64,000 nt of DNA from Siniperca chuatsi. Taxonomy: Eukaryota > Chordata > Actinopteri > Centrarchiformes > Sinipercidae. The number at the start of each line of letters is the position of its first letter. Positions within the stretch are counted from its first letter, which is position 1. Below the pieces are notes generated by a model. That model searched no databases. It was given only the letters and a program-made list of their open reading frames with translations, and was not told the DNA's origin. Shown here piece by piece: positions 54,601 to 64,000 of the stretch. Location: contig NC_058055.1 of the NCBI RefSeq assembly GCF_020085105.1, positions 10,741,822 through 10,805,821 on the forward strand, given 5' to 3'. Made by a program: the position numbers and the translations under genes.

Positions 54601-57329
54601 GACCTTGAGTCATCATTGAGCTTCTTGACAAAATAGCTAATCTCCTTCCATAAAAATCAGACATGTGACAGTAGTGCTGAGTTCTGTTGAAATATTTTAT
54701 ATGAATGCCTTTGAATGTATGCTATGCTTTTAATGAAGATTTGAAACTACAGTGTATTTTAATCAATACATTTCTGCTAGAGTTTAATAGCCCTTTTCAA
54801 AACTGACAAATATAACCATGGTAAAATGAAGACATTCAAGTGAATAAGTATATGGACATTTATTTATAAAAATGTATAATTCAGAAGATGACATTTAATA
54901 TTTATAAGTTTAAGCACCTTAACTAGGGTGTTATAAAGCACAGTGGCCCAGGATTAAGTAAATTTATTAATTTAACCCTCTATTGCACACATTGTTTTTT
55001 CATAAAAAAGAATTATCCCATTTTTTTGGAAGATTGAGGCTCTCTGATAATGTATCAATGATTAAAATTGTCACTTTTGCCCGTGTCCATTGCCTGTGAA
55101 TTTCAGTGGATATGTTCATAAAAAACACTGACCAAGACCTTCATTTTACATCACATTACAAGTCCTTCATTGAGCTACTCAGAAAAGTAGCCTAACTGCA
55201 CAACGTTGCCTCAGAGACAACCCCTTTATTATATATGTATATATAAATATTATCAAATATGCTTCTTTAGAGGTTCATACACATGCACATATTTTATTGT
55301 CAAGTTATCTCTATTTAAACAAGCAATAGAGTGAAATTTATCTTCCCTTCCACTCAGACCATGCAGCCACTTCACTCGTATTCCTGAAAGGAGGACCTGT
55401 CAATGGCATCACATCCCCTTTACCCGCTCTAGTTGCTATAACTTCCGGGGAAACACAGGATACGTCAGAGTGAGAAAGGAAGTCGGCGAATGTGACTAAA
55501 CATAACGTGAATAAAACTTTAACACATTATCTCATCCGTGAACATGATTTCTGCCTGAGTCACGTCAGATAGATTTTCATCGGCAATCAACAATAAAGGC
55601 AACAACTCCCATGATCCCACTCTACTTCACGACGTCATCAAACTACGTCTTTTGTTATTGTTTTGGTGTGAGAGACCACTAGCGGCAGAAATTACATACT
55701 GTGCGTTTAAAGTTATAATCCTTAAGATTTTCATGAAATCAAACCCCATTTTTGATATTAATTATGGTTGTCATTTTTTCAGTAAGTCATTCAATGTATT
55801 TCCATTCTGCAGTTACCTCACTATATAGTAGTTTTCATTCTTAGTGGTGGAGTCCGCCATTCCCGCGCTGGATTCAAATTGCCTTGATACGCATGAGGGA
55901 TTCATTGGAAACAATGCATGCATGTGATCCAGCGTATTGTTTGTAATTTTATCACATTGGTATCAGTCTCGCTTTTTACTCTCCTAATGCCGTATTGGAA
56001 TTGTATTAAGTTACTGCTTATGCAAACCTACCTACCTTTCCTACCTGTGCTTGTTCACATTAAAAGCGTTCAATTAGCAAAACACGGGGTGGCCTTTACT
56101 GTGAGGCATTCACAGAAAACGCAACGTATTTGTGACGAAATTAAGTATGTCAAGGACTGAAATCTTAGGAATGATAACTTTAAAGATGTTAAACTAGGTT
56201 GAAACTGCCAAAGTTGAATTTCTTCTACAGGCCCTATGATTTGTCAGCTTTGAGTTCTACACTGTTGTGCCCGTAATTCACAACTGTCCACTGGCAGATT
56301 TCATATCATATAGAGTATAAGCCTGTAACATTTCATTTCAAATCCATTTCTGAACAACAAATATACAGATTACACTGTACTGAACTAGAGAGAACCTGAA
56401 AAGCATGAAAAAGCAATTCATTCTGATAGTTGCTTCATGCGTTGAATACTGGTTTGACTGAAGAATGATGCCTCTGAATGGACAGATTGTAAATGCTTGT
56501 ACTTTCCACATATGTTCTAGGATCAGCCAACATCAATGACCGCAGCATGCTGGGCAGTAGAGACAGTGAGATGGCAGTGTTTGTGGAAGACGAAGAGCGG
56601 GTCCCATCCATCATGGGAGGGAAGGAGTACCAGGCAGGACCCCTCACACTCGCTCTGCGCAAAGAGTGTTTCAGGTCAGGACAAAATATGTAACTCCTGA
56701 AATGACATTCTGTTAATGTATGACCATGAACGGTTACTACCTCTAGACATGATACAGTTTTAAAGGGACCATATTGTGAAAGTCTACATTATTACTTTTG
56801 TGTTATTTAAATGAACTGTGCTTGCTGAACTTTTTGGCTGTTATTTATTTTCCCTTCCAGTGTTCTTGTTGGAGCTTCTTCAGACCCCAGTATTAATATT
56901 GATGATCCAATCAGCGATGATTTCTTCTTCTTGTCCTGGAATGAAGCTGCTAAACTGAATGCCACCATTTATGACAAGGTATAAATTAAACCAAAGACAT
57001 TTAGACCTTTTTTATTCGTAATGGTAGCAGTGTGTAGTTTCAGTTTTCTAACCTCTCCTTTGTTCTCATTGGCTGGTCTGTGCTGCGATCCTGCTGTGAT
57101 ACAGGTCTTCAAATGCCTGCCCTGCAACACTGTCCACAACATGCGAGAGCTGAAGGAGTACTCCAGTGAGGAACGCCTCTGCGACACAGACCCTGAGCAG
57201 GCTATAGAGGAGCTGAAGGCTGTCCGAGGGCTGCTGGTCCACTTCCCCCTGAAGTTCCTATGTGAGGAGAACCTGCTGCCTCCACTGGGCACTAAAGAAG
57301 GCATGGCTCCTGTAGGGCTGTGGACATAA
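43624..57329 (+). CDS. pld2: Phospholipase D2
   Basis: Coding exons: 43624-43756, 43877-44004, 45231-45373, 45508-45601, 46215-46280, 46375-46433, 46537-46782, 46900-47043, 47146-47229, 47645-47723, 47842-47952, 48058-48267, 48389-48545, 48669-48787, 49304-49417, 51741-51845, 52410-52498, 52902-53015, 54133-54179, 54429-54563, 56521-56674, 56861-56978, 57105-57329; 957 residues. It hydrolyses phosphatidylcholine to phosphatidic acid and choline at membranes. A PX domain lies at about 60-190, a PH domain at about 205-325, HKD motif 1 at His447/Lys449/Asp454 (HHEKMVAID) and HKD motif 2 at His779/Lys781/Asp786 (HSKTLIAD). The C-terminus GLWT matches the terminal WT that PLD1/2 activity needs. 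The long PLD1-specific loop after HKD1 is absent, replaced by a short acidic linker (about 485-530), so this is PLD2. No in-frame stop lies upstream in the ATG exon. Confidence 0.96.
44005..45230 (+). other. pld2 intron 2
   Basis: A 1.2-kb AT-rich intron with no recognised element. Confidence 0.7.
45602..46214 (+). other. pld2 intron 4 with two microsatellites
   Basis: It contains a GT run at 45637-45667 near the donor and a TA run at 46172-46192 just upstream of the acceptor. The TA run sits only about 20 bases before the splice site, within branch-point range. Confidence 0.85.
47230..47644 (+). other. pld2 intron 9 with (ATT)n microsatellite
   Basis: An ATT repeat at 47345-47393 occupies the middle of a 415-base intron. 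No other feature. Confidence 0.9.
48575..48602. repeat. (CA)n microsatellite in pld2 intron 13
   Basis: CA run of about 14 units in a 123-base intron, 30 bases past the donor of exon 13. Confidence 0.95.
48788..49303 (+). other. pld2 intron 14
   Basis: A 516-base intron ending in tttgtcttctctag. Nothing beyond splice signals was seen. Confidence 0.7.
49575..49818 (+). repeat. Inverted repeat copy A (pld2 intron 15)
   Basis: It matches the reverse complement of 53030-53275 along almost its whole length with small gaps. The longest exact match is 35 bases (49752-49786 with 53071-53105). It is probably a non-coding dispersed element; the family is unknown. Confidence 0.8.
49896..49938. repeat. 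Compound CATA/GACA microsatellite
   Basis: CATA units pass into CAGA units in the middle of pld2 intron 15. Confidence 0.9.
51846..52409 (+). other. pld2 intron 16
   Basis: A 564-base intron with a gccttctctctgcccttag acceptor and no other visible feature. Confidence 0.7.
52499..52901 (+). other. pld2 intron 17
   Basis: A 403-base AT-rich intron with no recognised element. Confidence 0.7.
53030..53275 (-). repeat. Inverted repeat copy B (pld2 intron 18)
   Basis: Reverse-complement partner of 49575-49818. It starts about 15 bases after the exon 18 donor. Its far end meets the terminus of a Tc1-type fragment, as if that element had inserted into or beside it. Confidence 0.8.
53272..53702 (-). 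mobile_element. Truncated Tc1/mariner-type transposon
   Basis: One terminus, cagtggtgtgcaaaagtgtt, lies next to a TA at 53273-53275, as expected for Tc1/mariner target sites. On the minus strand, 53680-53495 encodes the C-terminal 61 residues of a Tc1-like transposase (it opens [17 protein letters not shown] and includes [11 protein letters not shown]). The rest of the transposase, including most of the DDE catalytic core, and the other terminus are missing, so the copy is dead. It lies in pld2 intron 18. Confidence 0.85.
53703..53980. repeat. Palindromic MITE-like segment in pld2 intron 18
   Basis: A 12-bp perfect inverted repeat, cggtctgttatt (53823-53834) with its complement at 53859-53870, encloses another copy of the cggtctg motif. 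Flanking text such as ccaatcacaatcgagtattc is typical of dispersed fish elements. Three TTTAGG-like units at about 53704-53724 look coincidental. Confidence 0.5.
54564..56520 (+). other. pld2 intron 20
   Basis: A 2.0-kb intron. About 55313-55710 is a CpG-richer insert whose ends (tttaaacaagcaatagagtg and, on the other strand, tttaaacgcacagtatgtaa) look like imperfect inverted repeats, so it is probably a non-autonomous DNA element. The remainder is AT-rich. Confidence 0.55.
55313..55710. mobile_element. Probable non-autonomous DNA element
   Basis: Imperfect ~20-bp terminal inverted repeats, no coding sequence, and clearly higher CpG content than the flanking intron. Family and target duplication not determined. 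Confidence 0.42.
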
Positions 57330-57819
57330 CTGCAGCTGAGCCCACATCAGACCACTACGTAACAGCTAAAGGGCTGCTGTACCACACACTTCTCCATGTA
57401 GTTCCAGTGCACCTGATGTTCAGCACAGTACACTAAAGTATTTACAACACTGGCACTTCAAGGATGAGGAAAATACATAACTTTAACACAATTTATTTGT
57501 TAATCTTTGATGTTTTTTTATATAGTCTTTTTGACTGACACTGGGCTTGTCTGAACATAACCACTGAAATTTAGATTTTATTATGATATTATATGATTAT
57601 TAACCTGTACTGGCCAGTTTTTCATGATGGCTGTGTCTGCTTCGTAACTTCCACAGTACAATCAGAATTGCAGGGCTAGCGGTGGTGCCAAACACACATA
57701 AATGAATGTATGCGTCACGAGAGGATTGCAAGGTTGTATTGGAAATCAAGCATCTCACATGATCTGGGAACATAGTGTACTGTTATTGGTGTAAGGGTTT
57801 TGGGTGGGTGGGTGGCTCT

Positions 57820-57868
57820 GTCTCTCTCTCGCTCTTGCTCTGCTCTCGCTCTCTCTCTCTCTCTCTCA
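57820..57868. repeat. (CT)n microsatellite, interrupted
   Basis: CT units with CG and TG interruptions, in the pld2 3' flank. Confidence 0.9.
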
Positions 57869-57879
57869 ATTTTCCCTTC

Positions 57880-58070
57880 AATTCAATTGGGCTTTATTGG
57901 CATGGGAAACAGATGTTAACATTGCCAAAGCATGTGTAAAATAAAACATACATAAACAGAAGATATTAAAATATATACAGATAAGTAAGATAGAATAATA
58001 AATAATAAAATAATAATAAATTGTAGACTAGCAGTTAAAATATAAATACAAAAAGTGAAAACACTGCAAC
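57880..58070. repeat. Dispersed repeat fragment
   Basis: It begins with ttcaattcaattgggcttta and continues ttggcatgggaaacagatgt, then an A/T-rich tail with ataataaataataaaa. Very similar text is common across percomorph genomes. The family could not be named. Confidence 0.6.
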
Positions 58071-60150
58071 ATTTTTCTCTCATGCTTACTCTCACTCTCT
58101 CCCTCTGAGGCTTCACCTCTCACTGCAGTGCCAGCAAATCTGTCAGAACATTTGTGGTTGTTATGGTGACTGATATAAAGAGATGACTGAATTGTTGCTG
58201 AAATAAAGGCTGGATAGGGCAGAAAAGGGAGAGCACTGATAAGAGGGATAACTTACTAAATCAGGATGGTGTACTGGAAAATAGAAGGTAATAATGTTGA
58301 AATAGGACTGCCAATTTCTGTGGAAGCAGTCATTTTAATAGTTTTGGATAAATGATCAGGTGGGAAAACTGTGGGAGGGAAAGAAAAGGAGGACAAGATA
58401 ATTAAAGGGTGCTAGGTTGATGTACCGTTAATTGTTGCTTCTTTTTTTTAAAGTCACCATGACAACCGAGTGAATTATTATTTCACCATGTTGTCAGCAA
58501 TCCAGATCAGAACTTTTCACTGTCCACTTGTCTTTAAGAAAGCTGTGTGAAGCAGAGACACATATTGTTTGACCATTGCATTTTTCAGCTATTTCCATGT
58601 GGGAAACCTGCCAGTTGTCCACAATTCTGTGTTCAGGTGCTATAAAATGTCCTGCATATCGACCCTCTTTTAATTTACTTGCACCAGGCATTTGTTTTGG
58701 CGGATTACATTTAGCCATAACACTGTATCTGAGTAGTGATGTAATGTGGATTTCATGTCATTCATGCTGCAATTCTCATGGCTGGAGCATCATCCAGTCA
58801 TATTTTTAATCTTAAGCCGCAAAGAATTTTAGGTTTTGTTTGAGTTACTTTTATGCAATAACTAAATGTGATAAGCACGTGTCCTTATCTGTACGACATG
58901 GGTGACAGAATAGGAGTTTGACCAAGGTGAGGGGAAAATAGGGAAGTTCTGTAACCTGAGATTGAAGACTTAGGCAAAACAGTCCTATTCAGAGAGCATT
59001 TTTATATGTATGAAGGTTTCTCACATGGAACACGTTTTATCAGTGCCTCTGTAAAGCACCTGTATCATATAAAAATTGAGTTTTTAGAGAACAACCAGCA
59101 GAGAGGCAGCCAATGAAGCTTGTGAATGGGACTTTATGTTTTATGTCCTTTGCATTTTGGTGGTGTTCTCATTGGACTTTGCAATATGGGAAAAAACCCT
59201 TTCCCATGTATTTCATTTCATAGTTTATAATCCAAAAAAGTGGAAACTCGTTGAACCTATGACAGAGCCAGTGACACACTGCTTCATAAGCTTGTGAGAC
59301 ATGCCCACAAGTCATCAACACTACCGAGGTGGTTTCAGTGCAAACTTGTCTGTGAATGAGACAGATGACAACTGTCCCACGTGATCGCTGCCTTGAAGCA
59401 CTTTTCATAGAGGAGCTAGTAAAACCATCTATGTTTAGAAATGGTGCATTGCTGGTTTCAGAATTATTCACACCTTCCTTTGGAAGATATTAAAAGCCAC
59501 TATGAGCCCTTGCACATTAGAAACTGTGTATTTGCTAGCCTCTTTTATACAGCACAAAACGGTTGCCTTTAGTGGTATTCTTTGTTTAAAGATTCAGCAG
59601 AAATGTTTGTGATATACTGAGAAGTGACCTTATACTGTTTCTATTATGAATTTTATTTTAATGGACTAATAACCAGCATTACCAATACAATTGTATGTGT
59701 ATATAACTAATACAAACTTGGGTTTTCAACTCATCCCTATTAACAGTCACCATGTGAAGACCTTTGTGTATGCAAATCTGTAGATCTAGGTTATTACCTT
59801 TAAGTTGCTGATGTATAGGTTACTAACACTCAGGGGTAGAGAGATAATAAATATTCTTAACTGCTGAAGTACTTTTATGAACAACTTGTACTTTAAGGTA
59901 TGTTACTTTTCTTGTTTCCTCAATAAATTAGTTTTTTATGGAATTTCAAAGTGAATATCTAATATCTCTGTTTAATAGCCAAAACAATTATTCAAATCAA
60001 AATGGCAAACTTCCGGTGTACTGTTTTTATACAAGAATATACAGTATAGTTGTACTTTTAATAAATGTAAGTAAATAATATAAACATATTCAAAGAGAAT
60101 TTAATATCAAAATATGAAAATAAGCATACATTGTATGTAATGAAATTAAC

Positions 60151-60248
60151 AAATAAACACCTCACACATTGCAGAGCTCCAATGTCCACTTTTTAGGTGC
60201 AATAAATAAGTGGACATTGGAGCCCTGCAGTGTACGATCTGTTTATTT
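60151..60248. repeat. Long near-perfect hairpin
   Basis: The core arms 60176-60191 (gctccaatgtccactt) and 60208-60223 are exact reverse complements around a 16-base loop. Pairing continues outward (attgcag with ctgcagt) and again at aaataaac with gtttattt, giving arms near 40 bases with a few mismatches. It may be a MITE or a hairpin-forming transcript. No coding. Confidence 0.75.
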
Positions 60249-60950
60249 CATGATTTGCTCACTTTCAGCTCAGCACCTGCCCTCTTGGTTTGGATGTGCA
60301 GCCAGAAACTACTGATATCATGTAGAAACACTTTGCAAAAGAAAAACTAAGAGGGGGGAAAATCCTATTTTTTGTGATATTGTATACTGAATGGTTTATA
60401 TCCTGTTATATCCTTTATCTGTATATTCTCGGATCAAATAATGTATTTTCATAGAGCAAATTGGAGACTGAGTAGATATAGAGACTGAATATGTTTTCTC
60501 AGGAAATGGGCACTATTTAAACAAATTAAATAAAATAAATTTTCTATGTGAATGCTGAAATGTTCAGTAAAACACCAACGCAACCCCCAGGTTATTGCCA
60601 TATAATAGCTTCAGTTTTTAATGACATACCAGATTGTTCTCTTAAGCTCTTGGTGTACAGCTTTGAAAGTGAATCATGCATTAATGACAAGCATTATGAT
60701 CTGTTAGAGATAAGGTAGGCCTGCCTTAAATAGAGAAATAACTATAGCAACCATAAAGCTGTTAAGATGGCAGACACATCAGAGCTATACCAAGATCAGG
60801 AAAAACTGCAAGAGATGAGGTCACTTTAGTTATTAATGACAAAAGACACACTAGTGATGTTATATTCCAGTGTGTTGTTTGGTTATAAAGCAGAACTTAA
60901 TTTTGATTTAACTTATTTATGGGGTGTGTTCAGTGACCATGTAGTTTAGT

Positions 60951-62397
60951 GCACGACAGGTACGTCAGAGGATGACCTCAGCTGTGCTGCTCAGAGCAGA
61001 CGGAGACAGTTGCGTAGGTTGAGGGCCACTGTAATTTTTCAGGTAATTTGTCCCTGATGAAGCACCGTAGCCATACAAGAGGCGAAAACACTTGAGGAGT
61101 GTTGAATGCAGCCAATCGTCAGTACAACCCCGCAAGACTACAACCAGGCTGGGAGTGGGAGAGAGCACTTGGGAAGGAGAACATGGCGAAATAACAAGTT
61201 TGACTGTTAGCCGCAGTTTGAAATTGCACCGTATCTGTAGCGTTGGACTACAACTACAAGTTCATTAAATTTGGACGCTGGAGAACGAAAACAACGTTTA
61301 ACTTTAAACAGTCGAGGGCCCAAGCTTACAAGTATTACGGTGACTGGCGAGAACATAGTGCCCGCCTGTCTGCCTGCCTGTGTTTTCCCCGGAAGGTTGG
61401 TGGTGCTAGGCGCGACTGTCAACACAGAAAATGGATGAAGACGGAAAGTTTATTGTGGAAAAGAATATTTAGCCTGCTATCTTAGCGACGTTGGCTAGCC
61501 AGTTATCGTTAGATTGACTGCGCGCACCTGACTCGGTATTCGGATTAACAGTTACCGTGCGCTCTGTCCGAAATTGAGGAATATTTAAGTCGTGTTAATA
61601 AGTTTGACAACTGCAGTCGGAAAGACGAGGCCATTATTTTCATTTTCCGCACCTATCCTGAGGTAATATTCAGGGAGGACATCTATTTAAGGCAAATAAT
61701 GACAGCCTGACAGTCGGTTCTGGTGCGGTGCGGACGGACCCGGACGCCATCACATCAGACGTTGCGTTCTCCTTAAAAACAACCATTGCGTTGCTGAGAC
61801 GTAAATGTTATTTTATACTTTAGCGGCGTAACAAGGGATGTTTCAGTAGCACACCAGACCTATCTGGTAGTTTTTTCCCCCGCGACACTCATCATTTCAT
61901 CATATATAACATTAGCTGAGATGTTGTACAGCAGCAAAGACACGGTGTCTTGTCAAAATGAACGCAGCAAGGTGTTCAACAACAGTGGAGGTGCATCGCA
62001 TTGAAAACCTGCCAGTTGTTAGAAAGGTACCGATGGCCGGCTAACGGTGACGTTAACAGTTTGTTGAAATATCTTATTTTAAGTTGAATGTGTTTTGATC
62101 AGATATTGCAACCGGCATTTCTGTAAAACAACTGCGGATAACATAGCTCTCGGCCAGAGTTGACGTGAGCTAGCCAGCTGGGTGCGTCTGTGGCAGCTCT
62201 ATCTGCGATGTGTTTGCTAATCTAAGTGCTACCGTGTTGTTCAGCAACAGTTTCAGCATATTTGACAGCTCTTTTGCTGTATTTTCTCTGTATAAGCCCT
62301 TTTTAAGCTCGTTTTAGCATCCACTTAAATTTTCCCCAAGTACTTTTTGTCAAATAACTGGCTAACTTGTTAGCTAACGTACTAAGTTTCGCCAGCT
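60951..62397 (+). promoter_or_regulatory. mink1: Probable mink1 promoter and 5' UTR
   Basis: CpG density rises sharply from about 61200 and stays high to the mink1 start codon, as in a vertebrate CpG-island promoter. Several short upstream reading frames start in the last 500 bases (ATGs at 61921 and 61958, for example) and could damp translation if they are within the leader. The exact start site is not evident. Confidence 0.5.
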
Positions 62398-62454
62398 ATG
62401 TCTGAAAACGCCCCCACACGAAGCCTGGATGACATAGACCTCGCAGCTCTAAGG
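62398..62454 (+). CDS. mink1: Misshapen-like kinase 1, first coding exon
   Basis: A 19-codon exon from ATG to a gtgagt donor encodes MSENAPTRSLDDIDLAALR. This is the N-terminal signature of the MINK1/TNIK/MAP4K4 group of Ste20 (GCK) kinases; RSLDDIDL with Asp-Asp fits MINK1 better than TNIK, and human MINK1 lies next to PLD2. The kinase domain should start in the next exon, beyond the window. The start has G at -3. Only the N-terminus is present. Confidence 0.85.
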
Positions 62455-64000
62455 GTGAGTATTGTTATTACAAGATAAGAGTGCTGCACTTTATTCATGT
62501 AAAATTATGGCAGACGGACTCATTAGATGTTATGTCATATGATCTGAAGTGTCAGTTTGCCTCTGACACAAGCACGACCATTTAACTCCCACGCAACAAA
62601 GTTGAGGTGAGATAAACATCCCTTGGCCTGGTATTGCTATAGGCAGCTGTGCTGTTTTAGTATCACAGATTCCCATCAAAGTTATTCTCTGATTTCTACA
62701 CATAATAAAGAATCAGATTCTCCAGCCCTGACAACTTTTCGTGATTAGTATGTTAATAACAAAATAAAATAAAATCATGGCTGCTCCTGTCTTCAGGTCT
62801 GTTACCCACACAACACCTGATACACTTCGTGGTTTCTGTCATGTAGTTATTTTTTCATTACATACAGTATCCATGTTGAACATTTTCATCGTTTAATCAT
62901 TAGGCTGTTTTTTGTATTTTCAACTACCAATAATAAACTCTGAGATTGTGATGCACAAACGCTATCTCTTTTGTTTAAATTTTTGTTGTGTTTTGGAGGG
63001 GCTTTTTCATATGGGGGCCTGACAGTCAGTGATCCCAAGTTGAATGGCAAATCCTCTAACCTTACCCTGGTGAATTTTGGATCTGGTCTTTTTGGTTTAG
63101 TTTAGTTTGGTTGGATAACTGAACAGTCTAAAACTGTATATTTATAAAATACAACATATCAGACTTTGGGATATAACAATAAAATGCAGGACTTACTTCC
63201 CTGGTGTTTTCAGTGGTCCACCTTGAAGGCCTCAATCTTAAAAATCTACCTGGCTTTTTTGGCCAACCACTTTGCCAGGCAAGAAATGAAAGAAAAGTCA
63301 AATGGTAAAAACAAACCTCACCACTATTCCCATTTGATATATATATATATATATATATAAAACTCTTTTCAAGGGAACAGTTTATGAATGAAGACCACAA
63401 TTCTGATACTCCGTTTTGATGTATCTCTCTATCTCAATGGCAGGTGTCAAAAATATCAAATTTTTAACAGCAGTAAATCCCCTTAAGACAGACCCATATT
63501 AGCATTACAAAGACATATTTTATGCATTCAGTCACTCTTTCACGATAGATTGCAGCTCCCCACTCTTGTACAGGTTTTAAATATAACCATGTTTTTCATT
63601 TCATATATTTTTTTTTTATGTTAGGTGGCCTTTGTAAATCTCTAATCAGAATATACAAGCTAATTTCCCTGTGTCCACAGAAAATGTCAGGAAACTCTGC
63701 AGCACTTTGGTGAAGCTCTAGCTTTATGGGGCTTAACAGGAGAGCAGGGGTAGTTTATTTAAGTCCTGGTTTGTTGGGTCTGCGTTACCTTTTTTCCTGG
63801 CTTAAATGAGGGCTCACCTGAGAATCAGATTTTTCAAAAAATCAATACATTGTTAGAACTCACCCAGTTCTTTACAATAAATCTATATAAAATGGCGATA
63901 TGAGAAGATTGCCAATATTATCTGAGGTTATTTTATCATTTTGAATAGAAGTACAATCACTTCATTGAATTCAGGAATTGGATTATCAGTCTCAATAGAA
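62455..64000 (+). other. Start of mink1 intron 1
   Basis: AT-rich intron sequence running off the window, with a TA microsatellite at 63338-63359. I find no second mink1 exon here. Confidence 0.7.

Larger units (their letters stand above)
57330..60950. other. pld2 3' UTR and pld2-mink1 spacer
   Basis: Polyadenylation-type hexamers occur at about 58202 and 59922. A CT tract (57820-57868) and a dispersed repeat (57880-58070) lie close to the stop codon, and a long hairpin lies at 60151-60248. No further gene was recognised. Confidence 0.5.

Noticed and set aside
43624-57329. PLD1 as the identity of the phospholipase
   Set aside because: The long loop that separates the catalytic halves in PLD1 is missing and the neighbours fit PLD2.

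Overview
This is nuclear genomic DNA from a ray-finned fish, most likely a spiny-rayed (percomorph) teleost. The genes are split into many short exons with GT/AG borders. The AT-rich introns and spacers carry (CA)n, (CT)n and (AAAG)n microsatellites, small inverted-repeat elements and a Tc1 remnant. The proteins match vertebrate families. There is no prokaryotic signal, CRISPR array, rRNA or tRNA that I could find.

Layout, left to right. (1) 98-2576, plus strand: the last three exons of a glutamine-rich gene that I could not identify. (2) 6195-13237, plus: a complete atp1b2, the beta-2 subunit of Na+/K+-ATPase, in seven exons with a possible 27-nt microexon. (3) 19099-22902, minus: a complete four-exon gltpd2 (glycolipid-transfer domain protein). 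It converges on atp1b2 and diverges from chrne. (4) 26723-34414, plus: a complete 12-exon muscle acetylcholine receptor epsilon-type subunit (chrne), 518 residues. (5) 43624-57329, plus: a complete 23-exon phospholipase D2 (pld2), 957 residues, with both HKD motifs intact. (6) 62398-62454, plus: the first coding exon of mink1, whose remainder lies past the right edge. Exon borders were set by hand from splice signals and frame continuity, and every junction inside the four complete genes keeps the frame.

The genes do not form a pathway. They form a conserved neighbourhood: gltpd2, chrne, pld2 and mink1 are neighbours in human 17p13.2, and ATP1B2 lies a few megabases away in 17p13.1. The unusual parts are non-coding. 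The chrne promoter and first exon have a decayed second copy inside chrne intron 1. Two inverted copies of a ~240-bp sequence flank pld2 exons 16-18, one of them abutted by a Tc1 fragment. A near-perfect ~98-nt hairpin lies between pld2 and mink1. Atp1b2 has a well-formed in-frame microexon candidate. I did not find a convincing wholly new multi-gene system; this looks like ordinary vertebrate sequence with several structural oddities.
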